From: Leclercia sp. S52
GTDB lineage: Bacteria; Pseudomonadota; Gammaproteobacteria; Enterobacterales; Enterobacteriaceae
Direction: 5' to 3'
DNA: 64,000 nucleotides
NCBI RefSeq assembly: GCF_039727615.1
Contig: NZ_CP152474.1
Coordinates: forward strand, 2,108,001-2,172,000
Position 1 is the first letter of the stretch, and each line of letters begins with the position of its first letter. The notes under the pieces were generated by a model. The model searched no databases, was not told where the DNA came from, and worked only from the letters and a program-made list of their open reading frames with translations. Made by a program: the position numbers and the translations under genes. This document shows, piece after piece, positions 1 through 10,799 of the stretch.

Positions 1-688
1 GCCGCACCAGCGGGGTGCGCAGCTCGTGGGCGATACCGTCGATCAGCTGCTTCTTGCTGGCGATCAGGGCGTTAATGTTGTCCGCCATCTGGTTAAAGGC
101 CACGCCCAGACGCTCAAAGCTGGAGGCGCTGTCGAAGTGGATCCGCTCGGTCAGGTGCCCGTCGCCAAAGCGCTGGGCGGCGGCCTCGAGGCGCAGCATG
201 TCCTGCCAGTGGGGGCGCATCCAGATAAACACCGGGAAGGCCAGCGAGATGGCGATAAAGGCCAGCAGGGCGATATCCAGCAGACGCATCTGGTGCAGGA
301 AGTAGAGGTAGGGCACCGGGCCGACCGCCAGCACATAGTGGCTGCGCGGAATACGCTGGATAAAGGTGTACTGCTCGTCCAGCGCCACGATATCACCGCT
401 ACGAAGACGCTGCATGGTCGGGGCATCCAGGTCGTACTTTTTCAGCGGTTCAATGCGCAGTTTGAATGACAGGTTCAGATCCAGCTGTTTGATAGTGCGC
501 GCCCAGTCGTGCGGGGGGATCTCACGCAGTTCGCTGCGCATCAGATAGAGCGAGCTTTTCATTAAATCATCCAGCGACTGTCTGCCCGCGCGCTCGGCGG
601 TGAACTTGTAGACCAGCCCGACCAGCATGGTCATCACCAGAAAGCAGACAAACAGCAGGAGGTAAAACTGCACAAACAGCTTTTTCAT
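1..688 (-). CDS. rstB: Sensor histidine kinase RstB (N-terminal part, cut by window start)
   Basis: Inner-membrane sensor kinase that phosphorylates RstA. About 229 residues are visible. There is a first membrane helix near residues 4-26, a periplasmic part, a second helix near 135-155, a HAMP linker, and the start of the dimerisation/phosphotransfer domain. The H-box reads HELRTPL, with the phospho-acceptor His at about residue 221, eight codons from the window edge. The ATP-binding half lies outside the window. The sequence matches E. coli RstB closely. It starts 20 bases after the rstA stop on the same strand, so the two form an operon. The start is the ATG at 688, encoding MKKLFVQFY, the family start. 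Confidence 0.95.
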   Translation of the reverse strand, partial: MKKLFVQFYLLLFVCFLVMTMLVGLVYKFTAERAGRQSLDDLMKSSLYLMRSELREIPPHDWARTIKQLDLNLSFKLRIEPLKKYDLDAPTMQRLRSGDIVALDEQYTFIQRIPRSHYVLAVGPVPYLYFLHQMRLLDIALLAFIAISLAFPVFIWMRPHWQDMLRLEAAAQRFGDGHLTERIHFDSASSFERLGVAFNQMADNINALIASKKQLIDGIAHELRTPLVR

Positions 689-708
689 GAAAGTACCCGA
701 AGGAAGTG

Positions 709-1425
709 TCAGATATCCCAGGCGTGTGGCGCGAAGAGATAGCCTTTGTTACGCACGGTTTTAATGCGGAAGGGTTCGGTGGCGTTATCCAGCAGCTTTT
801 TACGCAGGCGGGAGATGGCCACGTCCACGCTGCGGTCCATGCCATCGTAGCTGACGCCGCGCAGGTTTTTCAGCAGCGCGTCCCGGTCCATGATTTGTCC
901 GGCATGGGTTGCCAGCTCCCACAGCAGATCGAAATCCGCCGTCGACAGCGCGACCTGCTCGCCGGACAGCAGCACCTGGCGATTCACCGGGTCAATGGAC
1001 AGGGTGCCGAACCGCAGGGCTTTGTGCGGGGTTAACAGCGGAGCGGGAACCTCACTGGAGGCCGCAACGTGCTGGCGCAGATGCAGGCGCAGGCGCGCGA
1101 GCAGCACCGCCGGTGGGGTGGTTTTGAGAATATAGTCGTTGGCGCCCATCTCCAGCGACAGGATATGGTTCATATCGCTGTCGAGGGAGGTCAGCAGCAC
1201 AATCGGGCCCTGCCAGCGGGCACGCAGATCGCGGCACAGGGTCATGCCGTCTTTACCGGGCAACATAATATCCAGCAGCACCAGATCGGGTTTTTCCCGC
1301 GCCACCACCTCTTCAGCGCGGTCGCCGCGCGGTTCGACGATGACGTCCATATCATGTTTACCCAGATAGGCAGCAATCAGCTGGCCAACTTCGGGTTCAT
1401 CCTCAACGTATACGATCTTGTTCAT
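709..1425 (-). CDS. rstA: Response regulator RstA
   Basis: OmpR/PhoB-type DNA-binding response regulator of 238 aa. The receiver domain covers about residues 1-120, with phospho-acceptor Asp52 in LLDIMLPGKDG and the conserved Lys in ILKTTPP. A winged-helix DNA-binding domain follows (about 140-238). I chose the ATG at 1425 (MNKIVYVEDE) because it matches the E. coli start; an in-frame upstream extension to 1461 has no family support. In E. coli PhoP activates rstA, and RstA activates asr and represses csgD. A near-consensus RstA box lies upstream of asr in this same window (29545-29558). Confidence 0.97.
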   Translation of the reverse strand: MNKIVYVEDEPEVGQLIAAYLGKHDMDVIVEPRGDRAEEVVAREKPDLVLLDIMLPGKDGMTLCRDLRARWQGPIVLLTSLDSDMNHILSLEMGANDYILKTTPPAVLLARLRLHLRQHVAASSEVPAPLLTPHKALRFGTLSIDPVNRQVLLSGEQVALSTADFDLLWELATHAGQIMDRDALLKNLRGVSYDGMDRSVDVAISRLRKKLLDNATEPFRIKTVRNKGYLFAPHAWDI

Positions 1426-1553
1426 AGCACGTCTGTGTCTGCGGAAAAGGCCAACATACACCGCGCAACCTTAACCTTCCATTAATCGTTCGCAAATTAT
1501 TGCCGTTCCGTTATGCTGCCCGGCATTGTTATTTAGTTGTTAAGGGAAAAGGG

Positions 1554-1889
1554 ATGGGGTTGTTTATTAAAGCGGCGATAGGCGCGCTGGTGGTGTTATT
1601 GATTGGGATACTGGCGAAAACGAAAAACTACTATATCGCCGGCTTGCTGCCGCTGTTTCCGACCTTTGCTTTGATAGCCCATTATATTGTCGCCTCCGAG
1701 CGCGGCATCGAGGCGCTGCGCACCACCATTATCTTTGGGATGTGGGCGATTATTCCTTACTTCCTCTATCTGCTCTCGCTCTGGTATTTCGTCGGCGTAA
1801 TGCGTCTGCCCCTGGCGCTGGGCGGGGCGGTGGTCTGCTGGTGCCTCAGCGCCTGGGTGTTAATCTTCTGCTGGAGCCGCTTTCACTAA
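1554..1889 (+). CDS. ydgC: Inner membrane protein YdgC (GlpM family)
   Basis: Small 111-aa hydrophobic protein with about three to four predicted membrane helices, almost identical in length and sequence to E. coli YdgC. Its biochemical role is not established; the GlpM-like family has been linked to alginate production in Pseudomonas. I chose the ATG at 1554 (MGLFIKAA), preceded by AAGGGAAAAGGG, over an in-frame start at 1500. It runs divergently from rstA and convergently into folM, overlapping the folM stop codon by four bases. Confidence 0.9.
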   Translation: MGLFIKAAIGALVVLLIGILAKTKNYYIAGLLPLFPTFALIAHYIVASERGIEALRTTIIFGMWAIIPYFLYLLSLWYFVGVMRLPLALGGAVVCWCLSAWVLIFCWSRFH

Positions 1890-2608
1890 CGTAACGGCCG
1901 CCCGCCGTCGACGCCAAACGACCGGCCTGTGACGTAGCAGCTGGTGAAAATGTAGTCGATTAAGTCGATCACCTCTTTTTCACCGGGGGCGATCTTCATC
2001 AGCGATTTATTCAGCGCCTGCTGGCGATAGTCGGCATCGTCGTGCTCGTTAAACAGGATCAGCGACGGGGCGATGGCGTTAACCTTCACTTCCGGCGCCA
2101 GCTTGCGGGCAAACGAGCGGGTCATGTTATCCAGCGCGGCTTTGCTGGCCGCGTAAGCGATGTGCTTATCGCTGCCGCGCTCCACCACATAGTCGGTGAA
2201 GTGGATGATGTCGCTGGCGGCGTGGCCGTGCCCGCGCAGCAGATCCTGCAGAGCATGGTTAAGCAGATAGGGGGCGTGAACGTGGATCTGCAGCATGCAG
2301 GAGAGCGTTTCGCTGAGCGAGGTCCCCGGGGTTTCTGACATCCACGCGCTGGCGTTATGAATGATGGCGCGCAACCCGGAGGTTTCAGATTTAACCCGTT
2401 CGGCAAACGCCAGGATACCCTCATCCGTGGCAAAATCGGCCTGAATGCAGGTCGCACCGGCCTCGCACAATGTCTGAATCGCCGGATATTTCGTGCGATA
2501 GCTGATAATGACAGGCTGGTGAAGATTCAAAAAATGGTGGGCAAGCGCGAGGCCGATGCGACGGCCTCCGCCAGTAATCAGGATCGGGAGCGGCTTTGCG
2601 TGTCCCAT
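1886..2608 (-). CDS. folM: Dihydromonapterin reductase FolM
   Basis: Short-chain dehydrogenase of 240 aa, the E. coli length. It makes tetrahydromonapterin with NADPH and has weak dihydrofolate reductase activity. The cofactor loop TGGGRRIG is at residues 11-18, an Asn-Ala motif (HNAS) is present, and the catalytic pair sits in YAASK. The C-terminus GVDGGRPLR is typical of the family. The start at 2608 (MGHAKPLP) follows E. coli; a longer reading to 2647 is not supported. The ydgI stop lies 39 bases upstream on the same strand, so the two may be co-transcribed. Confidence 0.95.
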   Translation of the reverse strand: MGHAKPLPILITGGGRRIGLALAHHFLNLHQPVIISYRTKYPAIQTLCEAGATCIQADFATDEGILAFAERVKSETSGLRAIIHNASAWMSETPGTSLSETLSCMLQIHVHAPYLLNHALQDLLRGHGHAASDIIHFTDYVVERGSDKHIAYAASKAALDNMTRSFARKLAPEVKVNAIAPSLILFNEHDDADYRQQALNKSLMKIAPGEKEVIDLIDYIFTSCYVTGRSFGVDGGRPLR

Positions 2609-2647
2609 CGTATTCTCCTTAACCGTTCGACGATGGGAAACGGTCAC

Positions 2648-4030
2648 TTATCCCATCAGCATCCACGTTGCCGGTAATGCGGCAACCAGTAACATTCCAA
2701 TCAACACCATTTCACGGCGCTTCAGCGCGTGTTGCAGCTGGTGCGTGCGACGGGCGTAAATGAACACCAGCAGCCCCGGCGCATAAAGTACCACAGAGAG
2801 CAGCAGATGCATCGGGCCGGAGGCATACAGCAGCCATAAGCCATAAATACAGGCCCCCATCCCCACAACGGTGTGCATCGGGCGGGTAGCTATTTTTAGC
2901 AAATATGCGCCCACCAGGAAATAGGGTACCAGAATCATCTCGGAGGCGATGGTTAACAGCGTGTTATAGTCCGAACCTGTGAGCCAGATCAGCACCAGAC
3001 AAACCTGCACGCTGATGTTGGTCAGCCACAGCGAGGCGGAAGGCGCACTGTTTTTGTTCTGACGGGCAAACAGACGCGGAAACGCTTTATGAGTGGCGGC
3101 GAGGAACGGCACCTCTGCCGCCATAATCGTCCAGCTCAGATAGGCCCCGCACACCGACACGATCAGACCGGCGGCAATCACCACTTCGCCCCAGGACCCC
3201 ATCATCTTCACCATCAGACCTGCCATCGACGGGTTACGCATCTCCGCCAGTTCAGGACGGGCCACCACGCCCAGGGAGAGCAGGGTGACCAGCAGATAGA
3301 CCCCCAGCGCAGCCAGCACCGCCAGCAGCGTGGCGCGACCGACATCCTGTTTATTACGCGCCCGGGCCGAAACCACCACCGCGCCTTCCACCCCGATGAA
3401 TACCCACAGGGTGATGAGCATGGTGTTTTTCACCTGCTCCCAGACCGGGACCCCCAGCGCCACGCCGGTAAAGTCCATGCTGAACACATCAAGACGAAAC
3501 GCGATAAACGCCAGCACGACAAACAGCCCCAGCGGCACCAGCTTCGCCAGGGTGGCGACCAGGTTGATGCTCGCCGCGGTCTGCACGCCGCGCAGAACGA
3601 GGAAATGGACAAACCACAGCAGCACCGAGGAGCCGACGATGGACTGCCAGGTGTTGCCATCGCCAAACAGGCGCAGTTCTGGGGTATCGGTAAAGAAACT
3701 CAGCGCAGAGAAGACGATCACCAGGTAAGAGACGTTGGCGATCACCGCGCACAGCCAGTAACCCCACGCGGAACAGAAGCCCACCAGCTCACCAAAGCCT
3801 TCACGGGCGTAGGTGAAAATGCCGCCGTCGAGATCGGGACGGATACGCGTCAGCAGCAGCATGGCGAAGGCCAGCAGCAGGATCCCGGCACCGGTGATCC
3901 CCCAGCCGATAAGCAGCGCAGACGGGCTGGCAACGGCAGCCATATTCTGCGGCAGACTGAATACGCCTGCACCGAGCATGGAGCTTAAAACAAGCGCAGT
4001 CAAAGCGCTCAGGCCAAGTTTCTTTTCCAT
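2648..4030 (-). CDS. ydgI: APC-family amino acid antiporter YdgI (ArcD-like)
   Basis: 460-aa integral membrane protein of the amino acid-polyamine-organocation superfamily, basic amino acid/polyamine antiporter branch, with about 12 hydrophobic segments. The helix-1 signature SSMLGAGVFSLPQ is at the N-terminus. It matches E. coli YdgI, annotated as a putative arginine/ornithine antiporter; transport of these substrates is inferred from the family. It lies upstream of folM on the same strand. The ATG at 4030 (MEKKLGLSALT) is the family start and has AAGGAAGCC before it. Confidence 0.93.
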   Translation of the reverse strand: MEKKLGLSALTALVLSSMLGAGVFSLPQNMAAVASPSALLIGWGITGAGILLLAFAMLLLTRIRPDLDGGIFTYAREGFGELVGFCSAWGYWLCAVIANVSYLVIVFSALSFFTDTPELRLFGDGNTWQSIVGSSVLLWFVHFLVLRGVQTAASINLVATLAKLVPLGLFVVLAFIAFRLDVFSMDFTGVALGVPVWEQVKNTMLITLWVFIGVEGAVVVSARARNKQDVGRATLLAVLAALGVYLLVTLLSLGVVARPELAEMRNPSMAGLMVKMMGSWGEVVIAAGLIVSVCGAYLSWTIMAAEVPFLAATHKAFPRLFARQNKNSAPSASLWLTNISVQVCLVLIWLTGSDYNTLLTIASEMILVPYFLVGAYLLKIATRPMHTVVGMGACIYGLWLLYASGPMHLLLSVVLYAPGLLVFIYARRTHQLQHALKRREMVLIGMLLVAALPATWMLMG

Positions 4031-4173
4031 TGGCTTCCTTTTTAAAAAGGGTCAGATCCAGAATAATTATTTCGTCGAAGCGCATAAAAATGGTGGATCA
4101 CACTAAGGCGCGGGATTTTACGGAGTGTCACGAAGGCATGCAATCAGGAAGGGAGGAATTCTGCGTAAAAAGC

Positions 4174-4200
4174 GAAAAAAAAGGCGGCATTACGCCGCCT
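4174..4200 (-). terminator. Rho-independent terminator after ydgH
   Basis: A perfect 7-bp stem (AGGCGGC / GCCGCCT) with a 5-base loop is followed, on the minus strand, by a run of eight T. It lies 17 bases beyond the ydgH stop. Confidence 0.92.
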
Positions 4201-4216
4201 CTCAGTCACTGTTTAC

Positions 4217-5170
4217 TTATTTGTACAGGTCGGCGCTGATGGTCATGTTATTACCGCGTTCCTGCCACTGGCGGGTGATGTGGTAATACTTGGCCCCTTT
4301 CTTCGCCGCACGCTTCGCCACCTGGTAGGAGACTTCGGTCATATTGGCGTAGTTACCGGTGAATTTGATGCTGTCGAACGGCACCATCTGCGCGGCAGTG
4401 GCGTTGTTCAGCTCTTCAATTTTGGTGCCGTCGGTCAGGGTCACGCTGTAACGGCCGCCTTTGGTGGTCTGGGTTTCAAAGAAACGACCCACGCCGGCAA
4501 CGGAGGCGCCAGGTGCTGCGCTGGTGGCCACGCCCGGGATTTCCACTTTCTTCGCTTCTTCGCCGCCTTTGGCAACGGCTGCACGGCCGGCATCAGAGTC
4601 AGCCGGGATCGCATCCGGGCTCTGCAGGACACGTTTTTTAGCGTCTTTTTTGTAGATATAGGCTGTGATGCGCTGGTTGCCGCCATCGTTGGCATCGATC
4701 TGACGAACGATGTAGTAAGAATCAGCCCCTTTCGCCTTCGCGGCTTTGGTGATGGCTTCGTTCACATCCGGCTGGCTGCGGTAGAAGCCCTGGACGGTGA
4801 CGGTATCATACGGCTCAAGCAGAACGGCCTGCTCTTTCGGCAGCTCCATTACGCCGTTGATGACGCGGTTTTTTTGCTCATCCGCTTTCGGGGCATTGTC
4901 TTTATACAGCGCAACGAGCACGCGCTGGTTACCGCTGTTGCCATAATCGGAGTTATCCACGACGTAAAATGCGGCGGCGCCCTCTTTATCGGCGCGTTTG
5001 GAGGCGGCAGCAACCGCGTCGCCAATTGCGTTAAAACGACCTACGATCAAAACGCGATCGTAAGGTTTCGTTGCAGCCGCTTGCTCTGGCGTTAACTCTG
5101 TCGCGGCATTGGCAGACAGGGCGGTCGCAGCAAGGAGTGCGGACGCCAGGAGAGTGTTCTTAAGCTTCAT
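4217..5170 (-). CDS. ydgH: Periplasmic DUF1471 protein YdgH
   Basis: 317-aa exported protein with a clear signal peptide (MKLKNTLLASALLAATALSANA, cleavage near residue 22-23). The mature part has three YhcN/DUF1471-type repeats, at about residues 33-100, 105-175 and 250-317. Each repeat contains an alanine-rich helix and a YYxxR/IT-Q type strand. E. coli YdgH is 314 aa; it is known as a periplasmic/outer-membrane protein linked to envelope stress and biofilm, with no enzymatic function shown. Monocistronic, with its own terminator; divergent from pntA. Confidence 0.93.
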   Translation of the reverse strand: MKLKNTLLASALLAATALSANAATELTPEQAAATKPYDRVLIVGRFNAIGDAVAAASKRADKEGAAAFYVVDNSDYGNSGNQRVLVALYKDNAPKADEQKNRVINGVMELPKEQAVLLEPYDTVTVQGFYRSQPDVNEAITKAAKAKGADSYYIVRQIDANDGGNQRITAYIYKKDAKKRVLQSPDAIPADSDAGRAAVAKGGEEAKKVEIPGVATSAAPGASVAGVGRFFETQTTKGGRYSVTLTDGTKIEELNNATAAQMVPFDSIKFTGNYANMTEVSYQVAKRAAKKGAKYYHITRQWQERGNNMTISADLYK

Positions 5171-7236
<2,066 letters not shown>

Positions 7237-7243
7237 GGGGTAA

Positions 7244-8635
<1,392 letters not shown>

Positions 8636-8654
8636 TCCGGCAACGCACCCTAAT

Positions 8655-8678
8655 AAAACCGCCCATCTGGGCGGTTTT
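8655..8678 (+). terminator. Rho-independent terminator after pntB
   Basis: AAAACCGCCC-ATCT-GGGCGGTTTT: a 10-bp stem with a tetraloop ending in a T run, 20 bases past the pntB stop. Confidence 0.93.
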
Positions 8679-8745
8679 CTCATTTCTGCAGGCTGTACAC
8701 GCTCACTGTCTATACTTTCCTTTTTTGTGTAAAGGGAGAAGGGAC

Positions 8746-9861
8746 ATGCAGTTTTTGTCACATTTCGATTTTCTGACGTTAATGATGACCCCCAGATTCT
8801 GGATTGGTTTTGCCACCGTGACGGTGGTCACCCTGCTGATCTACTGGCTACTGAAACGCCTCATCACCTTTGTCCATAAGGGCATCACCAGCTGGGGCGA
8901 CAAACATCCCGCCACCCACAAGATGCATTTTATCCTCACGGAGATACTCAACAGAACCAGCCGGGTTCTGCTGTTCGTGGTCGCCTTTCTGTTTAGCCTG
9001 CGATTTGTCGAACTGCCGGATCGCCTTTACGGTGCCCTGAGCCACGCCTGGTTCCTGGTGCTGGCGATTCAGGTGGCGCTGTGGATGGATCAGGGGGTGG
9101 TCTCCTGGCTACGGCACGTGATGCTGGCCCCGGGAAGCCATAAAAACCCGGTCACCCTGGTGATCACCGGGATGATCCTGCGGGCGATTGTCTGGTCCGT
9201 GATGCTGCTGTCGATTCTGGCCAACGCCGGGGTGAACATTACGGCGCTGGTGGCAAGCCTTGGGGTCGGGGGTATTGCGATAGCGCTGGCGGTACAAACC
9301 ATTCTCAGCGATGTCTTCGCCTCGCTCTCCATTGGCTTCGACAAGCCCTTTGAGATCGGCGATTTTGTGGTGTTTAACGACGTTGCCGGGACGGTGGAGC
9401 ATATCGGCCTCAAGACAACCCGTATTCGTAGCCTGAGTGGGGAACAGATTGTCTGTGGTAATGCGATCCTGCTTCAGCAGACGCTGCATAACTACAAGCG
9501 GATGCAGACCCGTCGTATCGTCTTTACCTTCGGCGTGGCCAGCGATACGCCGCCGGAAAAGCTGCGGATCATTGGCGATAACGTGAAGAAAATTATCACC
9601 GACATTGGCGAAACGCGCTTTGACCGTGCTCATCTGCTGGGCTTTGACAAAGACCGGCTCACCTTTGAAGTGGTGCATATCGTCAACACGGCGGATTACA
9701 ACAAGTACATGGATATCCAGCAGGAGATCAATATTCGCATTCTGGAGAGTCTGAATGATGAGGGAGTGAAACTGGCCTTGCCAAGCATGGTACTGCATGC
9801 GCCCTGGATGAAAGAGGGCGAGGGCGCGCAACATTCCCCTCAGCCCGCCATCGAGAGCTAA
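8746..9861 (+). CDS. MscS-family mechanosensitive channel
   Basis: 371-aa inner-membrane protein with about five membrane helices followed by a soluble MscS beta/vestibule region. The pore-lining helix and adjoining beta domain are recognisable: GVGGIAIALAVQT at about residues 175-187, then FDKPFEIGDFV, where the conserved PF-IGD motif follows the pore helix. It probably releases small solutes on hypo-osmotic shock. It differs from E. coli YnaI in sequence and size, so I give no symbol. The ATG at 8746 has GGGAGAAGGG upstream. A terminator that would normally follow it is split by the inserted element. Confidence 0.85.
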   Translation: MQFLSHFDFLTLMMTPRFWIGFATVTVVTLLIYWLLKRLITFVHKGITSWGDKHPATHKMHFILTEILNRTSRVLLFVVAFLFSLRFVELPDRLYGALSHAWFLVLAIQVALWMDQGVVSWLRHVMLAPGSHKNPVTLVITGMILRAIVWSVMLLSILANAGVNITALVASLGVGGIAIALAVQTILSDVFASLSIGFDKPFEIGDFVVFNDVAGTVEHIGLKTTRIRSLSGEQIVCGNAILLQQTLHNYKRMQTRRIVFTFGVASDTPPEKLRIIGDNVKKIITDIGETRFDRAHLLGFDKDRLTFEVVHIVNTADYNKYMDIQQEINIRILESLNDEGVKLALPSMVLHAPWMKEGEGAQHSPQPAIES

Positions 9862-9874
9862 AAAAAAGCCCGCC
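9861..9874. terminator. Left half of an interrupted mscS/uspE terminator
   Basis: The 14 bases AAAAAAAGCCCGCC at the mscS stop pair exactly with GGCGGGCTTTTT near 13723-13734, just past the uspE stop. Read together without the intervening 3.8 kb they make a 7-bp G+C stem with A and T tails, a normal bidirectional terminator for the convergent genes. The insertion separates the two arms. Confidence 0.75.
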
Positions 9875-9908
9875 AGTTGAACTGCACCCAAAAATTGAAC
9901 AGTTCATG

Positions 9909-9992
9909 TTAAGCGGCTTTCATGGACTGAGTCCGGTATTCAACCGGACTCAGTCCATGAAATTTCAAGCTTATCCGCTCGTTGTTGTAGTA
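9909..9992 (-). pseudogene. IS3-family transposase OrfB, C-terminal remnant
   Basis: 27 codons plus a stop remain: YYNNERISLKFHGLSPVEYR and a short tail ending KAA. The YYNNERI(S) motif is the hallmark of the C-terminal end of IS3-family DDE transposases (IS150/IS3 groups). Upstream coding sequence, including the DDE catalytic core, is missing. Its position just inside the left inverted repeat is where the orfB end should be. Confidence 0.85.
9921..9959. repeat. Perfect 16-bp inverted repeat in the IS remnant
   Basis: CATGGACTGAGTCCGG at 9921-9936 and its exact complement at 9944-9959, with a 7-base loop. It lies inside the last codons of the transposase remnant. It could fold as a strong hairpin in either strand and may act as a terminator or as a subterminal structure of the element. 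Confidence 0.85.
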
Positions 9993-10142
9993 GGAGCCTG
10001 AAGCTCAGTGCAAATAGAACTCACATTCAGAAATTATGGTAAGCCGGGATAAACAAAAAATCCTTATTAGATCCATTCGTTTGTGAGGACCTTAGTTATC
10101 TATATGGCTCTGAATTAAGCTTAAGGCAAATTTCATCCACCA

Positions 10143-10799
10143 TCAGTTATATGATTTTTCCGGCAGACCTATTTCGACTGTTTCAAGAGACTTGAGCATG
10201 TAGGGGGTGAAATCGATTTCTTTTCCATTTTCTTCATCAATGATTGATCCTGAACCACAGAATGCTGAATAGCTCTGGTTTTGTATAAGGCAGAATGACA
10301 GTTTTTTCTTCACTCCTTTCTGCTTTTCCTCTAGGGGAATATTGCTGTCTATAACCGCATAGCCACGGGTATTGATAGACTGAATGTTATACAGCTCCAG
10401 AGGCTGCAACTCGTTCAGGTTGTTGATACCATAAACGACCAGAGAACGCCGGGTTTCTTCTCTGTTCCGGTTATATTTTTTCTTTTTCCACAGATCCGTT
10501 TTTTTATCAAAATAGACCTTTTCAGTAAGCGACCTGTTTGGGCCGTATCCGTCTTTGATTACATCAACAGGAAACAGGCAAAGCCAGGATGCTGAAGGCG
10601 GGTATTTATTATGCTCTGCTGGGTAGAATAATTTTAATGAAACCATTCCGCAGTCAGCCGTGTTCGCCAGGTAGTTGCCTCTGTGTAATGTTAGCTGGTC
10701 GAAAGACAACTCACTGAAGCTGTCTGGCGTGGTTATCTCCGGCGTTATTTTTCCTAAGGAAAAAAAAGGGATAACCACTAATAGTAATAATTTCTTCAT
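10143..10799 (-). CDS. Small exported protein, probable immunity partner of the upstream hydrolase
   Basis: 218 aa, starting with a short Lys-Lys then hydrophobic stretch (MKKLLLLVVIPFFSLG) that looks like a signal peptide; no lipobox Cys is visible. Four Cys occur in the mature part (DCGM, LCLF, FCLI, FCGS), compatible with disulfides in the periplasm. I recognise no family. Its ATG overlaps the stop of the 753-aa hydrolase (TGATG), so it is translationally coupled. A periplasmic protein coupled to a peptidoglycan hydrolase is the usual arrangement of an effector-immunity pair; the immunity role is inferred from context only. It is more AT-rich than the core genes around it. Confidence 0.6.
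   Translation of the reverse strand: MKKLLLLVVIPFFSLGKITPEITTPDSFSELSFDQLTLHRGNYLANTADCGMVSLKLFYPAEHNKYPPSASWLCLFPVDVIKDGYGPNRSLTEKVYFDKKTDLWKKKKYNRNREETRRSLVVYGINNLNELQPLELYNIQSINTRGYAVIDSNIPLEEKQKGVKKKLSFCLIQNQSYSAFCGSGSIIDEENGKEIDFTPYMLKSLETVEIGLPEKSYN

Noticed and set aside
1426..1553. PhoP box upstream of rstA
   Set aside because: GGTTAAGGTTG is visible on the minus strand, but not the direct repeat of (T/G)GTTTA with 5-base spacing.
3089..3988. 299-codon open frame opposite ydgI
   Set aside because: Antisense shadow of the ydgI coding sequence; His/Gln/Arg-rich composition with no start signal or family.
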